From assembly GCF_027359925.1 (NCBI RefSeq), contig NZ_CP114767.1, positions 4,468,153 to 4,532,152 on the forward strand: a stretch of 64,000 nucleotides of DNA, given 5' to 3'. The translations under genes and the position numbers were made by a program. Of the stretch, positions 56,050 to 64,000 are shown one piece after another (the first letter of the stretch is position 1; each line of letters opens with the position of its first letter). This stretch comes from Hymenobacter canadensis (GTDB taxonomy: Bacteria > Bacteroidota > Bacteroidia > Cytophagales > Hymenobacteraceae). The notes under the pieces were generated by a model that was given only the letters and a program-made list of their open reading frames with translations, was not told the DNA's origin and ran no database searches.

Positions 56050-56094
56050 AATCGAGCTAAGCTAGCCCGCTTTTACTGTCCAACTTTTGGGGAG

Positions 56095-56730
56095 TACTAT
56101 AGGCGGCAGGGGCTGAAGCTGGTGCTGGCCAACCGTGCTGACGGGGAAGAAAGTGCCAGTCAGCGCCTGATATCCAACACGTTTCACTGGCTGATGCGGC
56201 ATATTGCTTTGCCGGGCGTGCCGGCGGGGGGATTCGATATGGTGTTTTTTGACCGGCAGCTACGCGACGAAGTATTGCGCATGCAGGAGCGCAACAGCAA
56301 CGTATTTTACTTGCTGGTGTGGCTCGGCTACCCCTACGTGAGTATTCCCTACAAACGTCGCAAGCGGGAACTGGGAATCTCCCGCTGGACGCTGAGCAAG
56401 AAAGTGAAGCTGCTTGTGGATTCGTTGCTGTTTTTTTCCTTCTTTCCGGTCCGCGCTATTTCGGTACTGGGGCTACTGCTGGGTGGTGCTGCCACCATTT
56501 ACAGCATGTTCCTGCTGTTTCTGCGGTTTAGCGGTGCACCTGAACCAGCCGGTTGGACCACGCTGATGCTGGTAGTACTGTTTGTATCAGCTTTTCAGAT
56601 GATAGCTCTGGGCGTGATTGGCGAGTATGTGGGGCGTGGACTCGATGCTTCCAGCAAACGCCCCATGTACGTGGTGGAACAACTGCTACCCACCCAACAT
56701 CGTGTTCCTGACTCCCAGAACCGCACGTAG
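56095..56730 (+). pseudogene. Family 2 glycosyltransferase, 5' half lost at the IS3 element
   Basis: The remaining ~210 codons match the C-terminal two thirds of the intact gene at 60478: RQGLKLVLANRAD, LISNTFHWLMRHIALPGVPAGGFDMVFFDRQ, NVFYLLVWLGYPYVSIPY and the two C-terminal membrane helices. The N-terminal nucleotide-sugar domain with D-D-G and A-D-L-Q-D-P is absent, and it is not found on the other side of the IS. So insertion was followed by deletion, or the IS joined two segments. An open frame does run in from inside the IS, but it would give a hybrid without the catalytic part. Confidence 0.85.
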
Positions 56731-57020
56731 ATGCGGGTGTTACCCTATGAGCTGAATGGCATATGAGCTGATGATAAAATGCCCCAGAGGGCATTGAGGC
56801 CCAATGGTGACGGCTACCTTAATCATATCAGGCGAGACAGCAAAAGGCGGGTTTTTAATTATATAGCAATTTATTGATAATAAAAGTAAATTTTTGACTA
56901 TGTTTAACGACGGCATTCTAGGCTCAGGACAGAACTGCTGCTTTGCATCTCCCCCCTTATCTTCTCTGTTCAACTGAAACCTCACGCTTCGACTGCCGGA
57001 GCATCACCTAACCAAACTAC

Positions 57021-58136
57021 ATGAAGCGCGCACTTATAACGGGCATCACGGGCCAGGACGGCACTTATCTGGCAGAGCTGCTGCTTAGCAAAGGCTACGA
57101 AGTACACGGCATCAAGCGTCGCTCGTCGCTGATTAACACCGAGCGGATTGACCATCTCTACCAGGATCCGCATGAAGAGCATGTGCGCTTTACACTGCAC
57201 TACGGCGACCTGACCGACTCCACCAACCTGATCCGGATTGTGCAGGAAGTGCAGCCCGACGAGATTTATAATCTGGGCGCCATGTCGCACGTCAAGGTAT
57301 CGTTTGACACGCCCGAGTATACAGCGGATGTGGATGGCGTAGGCACGCTGCGGCTGCTGGAGGCTGTGCGCATTCTGGGCCTGACGCACAAAACCCGCAT
57401 CTACCAGGCCAGTACGTCGGAGCTTTACGGGCTGGTGCAGGAAGTCCCCCAGCGCGAAACCACTCCCTTCTATCCTAGGTCGCCCTACGCCGTAGCCAAG
57501 CTCTACGGCTACTGGATTACGGTGAACTACCGTGAAGCGTACGGTATGTACGCCTGCAACGGTATTCTTTTCAACCATGAAAGCCCGCTGCGCGGCGAGA
57601 CGTTTGTGACACGCAAGATTACGCGTGCCGCTGCCCGTATTGCGCTTGGGCTGCAGCAGGAACTGTACCTGGGCAACCTGGATGCCAAGCGCGACTGGGG
57701 CCACGCCAAAGACTACGTGGAAGCCATGTGGCGCATGCTCCAGCAGGACAAGCCCGAGGACTATGTAATTGCCACCGGCGTCACTACTACGGTGCGCGAG
57801 TTCGTGCGGCTGGCTTTTGCGGAAGTGGGAGTGAACGTTGCGTTTGAAGGAGAAGGCATTGCCGAGAAGGGCGTGGTGACGGCTTGCCACAACCCGGAAT
57901 ACCAGCTGCCTACCGGCTCGGTGGTCGTGCAGATTGATGAGCGGTACTTCCGTCCTACGGAAGTGGAGCTGCTCATCGGCGACCCATCCAAGGCCAAGGA
58001 ACAGCTGCAGTGGGAGCCGCAATACGACCTGCCTGCCTTGGTTGGCGAAATGATGAAATCCGACCTAACCCTGTTCCACCGCGACGCGTATCTGCGGGCC
58101 GGCGGCCACCCCGTGCCCGGCGCCTTCGCGGAGTAG
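57021..58136 (+). CDS. gmd: GDP-mannose 4,6-dehydratase
   Basis: A 371-residue NADP-dependent enzyme making GDP-4-keto-6-deoxy-mannose. NADP motif [29 protein letters not shown]; catalytic [12 protein letters not shown] (Tyr/Lys); [19 protein letters not shown]; and [21 protein letters not shown] are the family signature. The next gene fcl completes GDP-L-fucose synthesis. The gap 56731-57020 before it is AT-rich around 56,830-56,910 and holds no gene. Confidence 0.96.
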   Translation: MKRALITGITGQDGTYLAELLLSKGYEVHGIKRRSSLINTERIDHLYQDPHEEHVRFTLHYGDLTDSTNLIRIVQEVQPDEIYNLGAMSHVKVSFDTPEYTADVDGVGTLRLLEAVRILGLTHKTRIYQASTSELYGLVQEVPQRETTPFYPRSPYAVAKLYGYWITVNYREAYGMYACNGILFNHESPLRGETFVTRKITRAAARIALGLQQELYLGNLDAKRDWGHAKDYVEAMWRMLQQDKPEDYVIATGVTTTVREFVRLAFAEVGVNVAFEGEGIAEKGVVTACHNPEYQLPTGSVVVQIDERYFRPTEVELLIGDPSKAKEQLQWEPQYDLPALVGEMMKSDLTLFHRDAYLRAGGHPVPGAFAE

Positions 58137-58379
58137 GCGGGGCTAGAGCGTAGTAGGTGAATTGACTGAGCTGGAAGAGCGGTGCCGTCGACGACACGTA
58201 TTATTGGGCAGCTCCGGTCCGGCGGCTTTTCAGCCGTCGGGCCAGTCAACATAAGCTGATGCCGCTAACGCCAACGGGTTGAGGGTTGCAGTCGTTACGT
58301 CGTTGTTCACGTGGTGACAAGTCAATGGAATTCAACTGATTTCGAACCGGAACGCTTACTGATTATGAAAAGCCCGCAA

Positions 58380-58456
58380 CGTCAGGCTTCGACAAGCGGA
58401 CGCCTGGATAGCATTGCAACGAAGCGGGAGAGATGCTTCAACAGGCTCAGCATGAC
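58380..58456. repeat. Degenerate family A palindrome
   Basis: The segment AGAGATGCTTCAACAGGCTCAGCATGAC (as pieces at 58430-58456) and the preceding CAACGAAGCGGGAG match the right arm and loop of the 7944-8039 repeat read in the other orientation; the left arm is eroded. It lies in the 359-base gap between gmd and fcl, which otherwise shows no gene. Confidence 0.7.
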
Positions 58457-58495
58457 GGTCTGACGGTCTGGGCGTCGTCAAACACAACCAAGCAT

Positions 58496-59428
58496 ATGGA
58501 ACTGAACGCTAAAATATATGTGGCCGGCCATCGCGGCATGGTGGGCTCGGCGCTGGTGCGCCGCCTGCAGCAGGCTGGCTACCACAACCTAGTTGTGCGC
58601 ACTTCCCAAGAGCTGGACCTGCGCGACCAAGCCGCGGTGGCCGCTTTCTTTGCACAGGAAAAACCGGAGTATGTGTTGCTGGCGGCAGCGAAAGTAGGCG
58701 GTATTGTGGCTAATAACACCTACCGGGCCGACTTCCTGTACGATAACCTGATGATTCAAAACAACGTCATCAGCCAGAGCCACGCCCACGACGTGAAGAA
58801 GCTGTTGTTTCTGGGCTCGTCCTGTATCTACCCAAAGCTGGCACCGCAGCCTATCAAGGAGGAATACCTGCTCACGGGCCCGCTGGAACCTACCAACGAG
58901 CCCTACGCCATTGCCAAAATTGCCGGTCTTAAGCTCTGCGAAGCTTTCCGGGCCCAGCATGGCCGTCACTTCATCTCGGCTATGCCTACCAACCTCTACG
59001 GTCCCGGCGACAACTACGACCTGCAGAATTCCCACGTACTGCCTGCCTTGCTGCGCAAGTTTCACGAGGCTCGGGAACAGGGCCGGCCGGAAGTGGAAAT
59101 CTGGGGCACGGGTACTCCGCGCCGCGAATTTCTGCACGTAGATGACTTGGCCGCCGCCTGCCTGCATCTGCTACTGCACTACGATGGCGCCGAGCCGGTG
59201 AACATCGGCACCGGCGAAGACCTCACCATTGCCGAACTGGCCATCCTCGTGCGCGAGGTCACCGGCTACACCGGCGCCATCCGCTTCGACACTACCAAGC
59301 CCGACGGTACGCCTCGCAAGCTGCTAGACGTAAGTAAGTTGCAAGCACTAGGCTGGCAGTACAGCATTGGTCTGCGTGAAGGAGTGGAGGTAGTGTACAG
59401 CGAGGCACTCAGAAACCGTTTGAGTTAG
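58496..59428 (+). CDS. fcl: GDP-L-fucose synthase
   Basis: A 310-residue epimerase/reductase that turns GDP-4-keto-6-deoxy-mannose into GDP-L-fucose. The ATG at 58496 gives [24 protein letters not shown] with the NADP glycine motif; the catalytic Tyr/Lys lie in [31 protein letters not shown] and [11 protein letters not shown] are typical of the family. It is the functional partner of gmd. A nearly identical partial copy starts at 63287. Confidence 0.95.
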   Translation: MELNAKIYVAGHRGMVGSALVRRLQQAGYHNLVVRTSQELDLRDQAAVAAFFAQEKPEYVLLAAAKVGGIVANNTYRADFLYDNLMIQNNVISQSHAHDVKKLLFLGSSCIYPKLAPQPIKEEYLLTGPLEPTNEPYAIAKIAGLKLCEAFRAQHGRHFISAMPTNLYGPGDNYDLQNSHVLPALLRKFHEAREQGRPEVEIWGTGTPRREFLHVDDLAAACLHLLLHYDGAEPVNIGTGEDLTIAELAILVREVTGYTGAIRFDTTKPDGTPRKLLDVSKLQALGWQYSIGLREGVEVVYSEALRNRLS

Positions 59429-59518
59429 ACCTGTCATGGAGTGAAAAGCAAAAGCAACAGGCTAATCTTATAGCATGAACATTGCACTCACCGAATCAGA
59501 ACACTAGACCGACGCCAG

Positions 59519-60270
59519 TTGCAAAAGTAGCGACTCAACGAGCAATGGCTAGGCTACGTCAAGGTCACTATTGTGCTGATGCTGGGTACGGGCTAGGGTG
59601 TCGGGCAGGTAGCGCAGGCCTTGGACGCCTGTACGGTGTACCCCTACGCCCAGGCCTAGCAGCGCTTGGGTGTCGAAAAGTATCTCGTGTACGAAGATCC
59701 TGGCTATTGGGGGGGCTGCCCTGAGTCAGGAGGCGGTAACAGACGCTCTGGACCAACGTGCGGGTGGTTGGGGCACGGATTACTCGGTCTCGGGCCTGAC
59801 GCAGCGGCGGCATCGGCTGGGCTTAGGCTACAAGCTCACCAAGCCCGTGCCCTACGAGGCCGACCCTGTGCGGCAGGCTGTGGTGTACTTCGCCAATGCC
59901 ACCCATAACACGCACTCGACCCGGTCGCTGCCCGGTGCGGGCGTGAGCGGGTGAACCGGAACGCAGCGGTCAATGCCACTGCCCCACGCAGGCGAACATA
60001 CCCGAAACCGCTTCCCTGAATGTGTAAAGCAATAAGGCATTGTACGAGAAGCTGTTGGATACCCACTTTGACAGGTGGCCGATTTGTGTCGATTGTGATA
60101 ATACCCGCTATTATCACAACAAAGAACTTATAGCATGGCTGCAAGAGAAGCTGCTGGTGGGGGTATTTCTGCCACCCTACTCACCTAATCTGAACCTGAT
60201 TGATCAGCTATGAGAGTTTTGCGGCAGAAGATTATCAATCCTTGCTTTTATTATACCAGACGCACGTTTT
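59519..60270 (+). pseudogene. Decayed IS630-type transposase
   Basis: Pieces of an IS630/Tc1-mariner-type transposase appear in several frames. An N-terminal HTH-like part (EQWLGYVKVTIVLMLGTG) is interrupted by stops near 59528 and 59594. A middle part (LSQEAVTDALDQRAGGW, GLTQRRHRLGLGYKLTKPVP) follows in another frame at 59,720-59,950. The DDE part VDCDNTRYYHNKELIAWL and FLPPYSPNLNLIDQL near 60,080-60,210 is cut by a TGA. No open copy is present in the window. End points are approximate. Confidence 0.85.
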
Positions 60271-60477
60271 GCCAGGCCTTATTCAGCTCCTTTGGACCGG
60301 CTCGACAAGTTTGGCCATGAGCCTGCGTCCTTGCTGACCCTCAATTTTCACCTCTTCGATTCACAAGCTACTATAGCAGCGACTTTATGCTGTCAGGTGC
60401 GCGAAATAATTCCGCATCTTTGTCCCTCGATTCCCAATCTGTTCCGGGAGCGTTCTGGTTCCGGTTGCTGCGTGTGT

Positions 60478-61419
60478 ATGCCCAAATTGTCCGTCATTGT
60501 ACCCTGCTACTACAATGAGTTAAATATTCCCATTACCGGGCCCGAGCTGATTGCCAACGAAGCCAACTTCCCCGCCGGTGTCAGCTTTGAGTACGTGCTG
60601 GTAGACGACGGCTCCAAGGATGCTACCTGGGAGGCGCTGCAAACGTTTCGGCAGCAGTACCCCGACCGCGTGACGCTGGTAAAGCTGGCCGGTAACGTGG
60701 GCTCCTACAACGCCATTGTGGCGGGTATGGCCGCCGCTACCGGCGACTGCATGGCCGTGATTACGGCCGACCTCCAGGACCCGCCGGAACTGCTCACCCA
60801 GATGTATGCCCACTGGCAGCAGGGTTTCAAGCTGGTGCTGGCCAACCGCGCCGACCGGGAGGAAAGCCTGCCACAGCAGGTAATTTCCAATACGTTCCAC
60901 TGGCTGATGCGCCGGATTGCCCTGCCCGGTGTGCCGGCCGGCGGCTTCGATATGGTGTTCTTCGACCGGCAGCTCTGCGACGAGGTGGTGCGCATGCAGG
61001 AGCGCAACGGCAACGTGTTTTACCTGCTGGTGTGGCTGGGCTACCCCTACGTGAGCATCCCTTACCGGCGCCGGCGCCGGGAGGTGGGCAAATCGCGCTG
61101 GACGATAAGCAAGAAAATCAAGCTGTTCGTTGATTCGCTGCTGGCCTTCTCCTTTTTCCCGGTGCGCGCCATTTCTGTATTGGGCCTGCTGCTGGGCGGT
61201 GGGGCCGCGCTCTACGGGCTGTTTCTGATGGTGCTACGCCTCACGGGCGCTCCTGAACCGGAAGGCTGGACCACTCTGATGCTGGTGGTGCTTCTGGTTT
61301 CCGCTTTCCAGATGATTGCCCTGGGCATCATTGGCGAATACGTGTGGCGCAGCCTGGATGCTGCCCGCCAGCGACCAATGTATGTCGTGGAGAAAACAGA
61401 AAAGAGAACAGGAGAATAA
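60478..61419 (+). CDS. GtrB/DPM1-like family 2 glycosyltransferase, intact
   Basis: A 313-residue enzyme that likely transfers a sugar from a nucleotide donor to undecaprenyl phosphate at the inner membrane. The ATG at 60478 starts KLSVIVPCYYNE; VLVDDGSKDATW and ADLQDPPELL carry the donor and metal aspartates; GGFDMVFFDRQ follows; and two C-terminal helices (FPVRAISVLGLLLGGGAALYG and TLMLVVLLVSAFQMIALG) anchor it. A membrane protein gene follows 23 bases later, as in Gtr pairs, where the lipid-linked sugar is flipped and used. Two broken relatives lie at 56095 and 63100. Confidence 0.93.
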   Translation: MPKLSVIVPCYYNELNIPITGPELIANEANFPAGVSFEYVLVDDGSKDATWEALQTFRQQYPDRVTLVKLAGNVGSYNAIVAGMAAATGDCMAVITADLQDPPELLTQMYAHWQQGFKLVLANRADREESLPQQVISNTFHWLMRRIALPGVPAGGFDMVFFDRQLCDEVVRMQERNGNVFYLLVWLGYPYVSIPYRRRRREVGKSRWTISKKIKLFVDSLLAFSFFPVRAISVLGLLLGGGAALYGLFLMVLRLTGAPEPEGWTTLMLVVLLVSAFQMIALGIIGEYVWRSLDAARQRPMYVVEKTEKRTGE

Positions 61420-61442
61420 TAATTGCTTCACTAATCGTCAGC

Positions 61443-62969
61443 ATGTTTCGGTATTTGTATAATAATCCTCGCCTTTTCTTTGCACTGTTTGTAACTATTA
61501 TAACAGGGCTTTATTGGGTGTTTCCTGAAATAATGCCTTACAACAAGGGCTTTGCTTTCGAAGGCTTTGTTATCTATAAGCCTTTTGCTAAAGACGCTTA
61601 TAATTCTTTGTTTGTAGAGAAGATGAATAGCTATAGTATTCAAAGGATACTGCCATATCTTCTATTGAATGCTTCATTCAATATTTTTGGAATCGATTTT
61701 TCGGATTCAAATATGTTGTGGTTTTTTAAGATAATGCATTATGTGTTATTAATTATGATTATATATGTATGGGATAAGTTGTCCTCTCACTTGAAATTAG
61801 GATTGTCAGGGCAATGGATAGGCTTCATATCTTTGATTATGAATGTGTCAAATCTAAAGTTTGACTTTTATCTTCCTTTTACATATGATAAATTAGCTAT
61901 TTTTTCGGGATTGGTTTCCATGTATTTATATTATTCAAATAAAAAATACTTCCTATTGTTGAATTCAATATTGGCATTGATTATTTGGCCTACCTCTATT
62001 GTTTTTAACTTGATTATGATACTTGTTCCTTGTAATATCAAGGTCGTTGTTGATAAAAACAAGATTCTAGGAGCAGCTTGGTCTTTCTTTGTGGCCGGCG
62101 CTCTGATTAGCTTATTCATTATTGTGGTTTATGTGAAGCACATTCCAGAACTTCCTGGCATAGCTCCTACTGTTCATCAACTATTACCATTTAGTATATT
62201 AATAGTTTGTCTTTACTTGTTATATACTCAGTATAATCTTTCTGTATTAGTATTTCCTAATACTGGCAAAGAAATACTAAGCAAATTAAAGGAGATACTT
62301 TCAATAGATTTTAAATGGATTAATGCACTTGTTGTTATTCTTGCCTACTATGGTCTTACTCGTGTTTTGGGTGATGTAACTAATGCTTATTTGACACCAC
62401 AGAGATTCGCTATAAATTTTACATATTGTGCTTTGCAGAGGCCTGGACAATTCTTAATAGCCCATGCTGTGTTTTTTGGTGTGCCAGTAATACTGTTTTC
62501 TGTATTTCGGCATCGTATTATTGCAGTAATTGCTGAATTGGGTTATGGAATGGTGCTTATGATTATAGTTGTATTAATCCAGGCAGTAAATAGCGAAACA
62601 CGTCAAATGGCAAATGTATTGGCTATGATAGTATTGCCAGTTGCAATAGCCGCAGATTCAGTTAAAGCTACCCCTAGAGCTATATGGGCTACATTTGGAA
62701 TATCATTACTGCTTTCTAAAACATGGCTTCCCTTCAATCTGTTCGACTCGCAGAAGTATGTCAGTAATAATATATTTCCTATGAATGATTTTGAAAAAAT
62801 GAATTATTTGGTTTGGCCACAACAGATATTTTTTATGAATATGGGGCCTTGGATGTCTAATAATTCTTTAATAGTCCAAGGTTTGGTAATAGTGATTATG
62901 TATTTTATTTTGTATAAAATATGGACCAAGGCAACTATGTCTGATTTAGTTGAATATGTGGGAAAATAG
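61443..62969 (+). CDS. Polytopic membrane protein B, AT-rich
   Basis: A 508-residue protein with about 11-12 helices, paralogous to the gene at 53327 (see shared blocks there). The ATG at 61443 follows the glycosyltransferase by 23 bases. Its sequence is markedly AT-rich (long A/T stretches, ATA and AAT codons, AT-ending third positions), quite unlike flanking genes, which suggests recent transfer from a low-GC donor. Function is probably in surface-glycan assembly with the adjacent GtrB-like enzyme (GT-C transferase, flippase or polymerase), inferred from pairing only. Confidence 0.75.
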   Translation: MFRYLYNNPRLFFALFVTIITGLYWVFPEIMPYNKGFAFEGFVIYKPFAKDAYNSLFVEKMNSYSIQRILPYLLLNASFNIFGIDFSDSNMLWFFKIMHYVLLIMIIYVWDKLSSHLKLGLSGQWIGFISLIMNVSNLKFDFYLPFTYDKLAIFSGLVSMYLYYSNKKYFLLLNSILALIIWPTSIVFNLIMILVPCNIKVVVDKNKILGAAWSFFVAGALISLFIIVVYVKHIPELPGIAPTVHQLLPFSILIVCLYLLYTQYNLSVLVFPNTGKEILSKLKEILSIDFKWINALVVILAYYGLTRVLGDVTNAYLTPQRFAINFTYCALQRPGQFLIAHAVFFGVPVILFSVFRHRIIAVIAELGYGMVLMIIVVLIQAVNSETRQMANVLAMIVLPVAIAADSVKATPRAIWATFGISLLLSKTWLPFNLFDSQKYVSNNIFPMNDFEKMNYLVWPQQIFFMNMGPWMSNNSLIVQGLVIVIMYFILYKIWTKATMSDLVEYVGK

Positions 62970-63041
62970 TCGTTGTTTCTAAAAATACTGCAGCAATTTC
63001 ATAAACTGCTATTGAAGCAAGTTTGAAATTGCCTATACGAC

Positions 63042-63077
63042 AACGGCCCGCTCCGGATGCTTCCGGAGCGGGCCGTT
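63042..63077 (+). terminator. Terminator after membrane protein B
   Basis: AACGGCCCGCTCCGGA (63042-63057) and its perfect complement (63062-63077) with a 4-base loop; GC-rich, contrasting with the preceding gene. Confidence 0.75.
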
Positions 63078-63099
63078 TCGTGCATAGCCAGGATGAATT

Positions 63100-63278
63100 A
63101 CACTACAGCGCAGCCTTTCGGGTTGTTACGGCGGCTGATTTGCAGGACCCACCTGAACTGCTGGCGCAGATGTAGGGTATTGGCGGCAAGGTCTGAAGCT
63201 GGTGATAGCCAACCGCGCCGACCGGGAAGAAAGCGCCAGTCAACGCCTGATAGCCAACACGTTTCACTGGTTGATGTG
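63100..63278 (+). pseudogene. Remnant of a family 2 glycosyltransferase
   Basis: The fragment reads VVTAADLQDPPELLAQM then a TAG, and after a frame change [33 protein letters not shown]. It matches the middle of the intact gene at 60478. It ends abruptly where near-identity with fcl begins at about 63283. A stop and a frameshift inactivate it. Confidence 0.85.
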
Positions 63279-63286
63279 GACGGGGC

Positions 63287-64000
63287 ATGGTGGGTTCAGC
63301 GCTGGTGCGCCGCCTGCAGCAGGCTGGCTACCACAACCTAGTTGTGCGCACTTCCCAAGAGCTGGACCTGCGCGACCAAGCCGCGGTGGCCGCTTTCTTT
63401 GCACAGGAGAAACCGGAGTATGTGTTGCTGGCGGCAGCGAAAGTAGGCGGTATTGTGGCTAATAACACCTACCGGGCCGACTTCCTGTACGATAACCTGA
63501 TGATTCAAAACAACGTCATCAGCCAGAGCCACGCCCACGACGTGAAGAAGCTGTTGTTTCTGGGCTCGTCCTGTATCTACCCAAAGCTGGCACCGCAGCC
63601 TATCAAGGAGGAATACCTGCTCACGGGCCCGCTGGAACCTACCAACGAGCCCTACGCCATTGCCAAAATTGCCGGTCTTAAGCTCTGCGAAGCTTTCCGG
63701 GCCCAGCATGGCCGTCACTTCATCTCGGCTATGCCTACCAACCTCTACGGTCCCGGCGACAACTACGACCTGCAGAATTCCCACGTACTGCCTGCCTTGC
63801 TGCGCAAGTTTCACGAGGCTCGGGAACAGGGCCGGCCGGAAGTGGAAATCTGGGGCACGGGTACTCCGCGCCGCGAATTTCTGCACGTAGATGACTTGGC
63901 CGCCGCCTGCCTGCATCTGCTACTGCACTACGATGGCGCCGAGCCGGTGAACATCGGCACCGGCGAAGACCTCACCATTGCCGAACTGGCCATCCTCGTG
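63287..64000 (+). pseudogene. Second copy of fcl lacking its 5' end (runs off the window)
   Basis: From the ATG at 63287 (codon 15 of fcl) the frame is open to the window edge and equals 58538-59251 except for about three bases (two within the first 15, one near 63408). The first 14 residues, including part of the NADP glycine motif, are replaced by glycosyltransferase remnant sequence. It is therefore probably inactive, or a donor for gene conversion. The 3' end lies outside the window, so its completeness cannot be judged. Confidence 0.8.

Larger units (their letters stand above)
54878..56094 (-). mobile_element. IS3-type insertion sequence, apparently intact
   Basis: A 1217-base element with terminal inverted repeats: left CTCCCCGAAAGCTGGACACT and right (complement) CTCCCCAAAAGTTGGACAGT, 17 of 20 identical. 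It is flanked by the 5-base direct repeat TACTA (54873-54877 and 56095-56099). It carries the two overlapping frames orfA and orfB of the IS3 family with an A-run suited to -1 frameshifting. It lies where the 5' half of a glycosyltransferase gene should be. Confidence 0.85.

Noticed and set aside
55969..56730. Continuous frame from inside the IS3 element into the glycosyltransferase fragment
   Set aside because: The first 42 codons are antisense IS sequence; kept as a pseudogene fragment instead.
60292..60477. 62-codon upstream extension of the intact glycosyltransferase
   Set aside because: It is IS630-side sequence with no pattern; KLSVIVPCYYNE at 60478 is the proper start of the fold.
63202..63462. 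86-codon frame crossing the GT2-fcl junction
   Set aside because: After the junction it is out of the fcl frame; a chance fusion.

Overview
The window looks like chromosomal DNA from a GC-rich member of the Bacteroidota, most likely a Hymenobacter-like Cytophagales bacterium (inference). Supporting signs are two proteins with type IX secretion (T9SS) C-terminal sorting domains, a PorV/PorQ-like barrel, an Oar-like TonB-dependent receptor, an S46 dipeptidyl-peptidase, three DUF3857 proteins, and several upstream boxes that fit the Bacteroidota TAnnTTTG -7 element. Shine-Dalgarno sites are mostly absent. No rRNA, CRISPR array, replication origin or prophage was seen. One tRNA (Ala, GGC) is present.

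Positions 1-36,000 are mostly housekeeping and envelope genes: the end of lgt, a propeller-like lipoprotein, yidD, a DPP7-type S46 peptidase, a pair of outer-membrane proteins (PorV-like, then a helix-hairpin-helix/beta-barrel protein), a reprolysin-like T9SS protease, three DUF3857/transglutaminase-like proteins on the minus strand, an MFS transporter, a NERD-like coiled-coil membrane protein and an ABC exporter. A patch of lower-GC small genes (23.4-24.9 kb) and tandem lipoproteins follow. Then come a decayed xdhC, a TerC protein, a thioredoxin-like protein next to a cytochrome c/copper monooxygenase-like T9SS protein, a GT-B glycosyltransferase, a GlcD-type oxidase and an NlpC/P60 lipoprotein.

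Positions 36,000-46,000 hold a large TonB-dependent receptor, tRNA-Ala, a small barrel protein, the cysteine pair epsC-cysK, a cupin, a HEAT-repeat/cyclophilin lipoprotein and an acyl-CoA-binding protein.

Positions 46,100-64,000 form a surface-polysaccharide region: an asparagine synthase-type amidotransferase, ugd and uxs (UDP-glucose to UDP-glucuronate to UDP-xylose), an FdtA-like ketoisomerase with an acetyltransferase, gmd and fcl (GDP-mannose to GDP-L-fucose), GtrB-like family 2 glycosyltransferases, and two related polytopic membrane proteins. This part is rearranged: an intact IS3-type element has replaced the 5' half of a glycosyltransferase, an IS630-type element has decayed, and a membrane protein/glycosyltransferase/fcl arrangement occurs twice. 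The second fcl copy differs from the first at about three bases over 714 bp and is fused to a glycosyltransferase remnant; it runs off the right end.

Long inverted repeats occupy every convergent intergenic gap in the window. Several belong to recognisable dispersed families, one of which lies in frame inside the start of a coding region.
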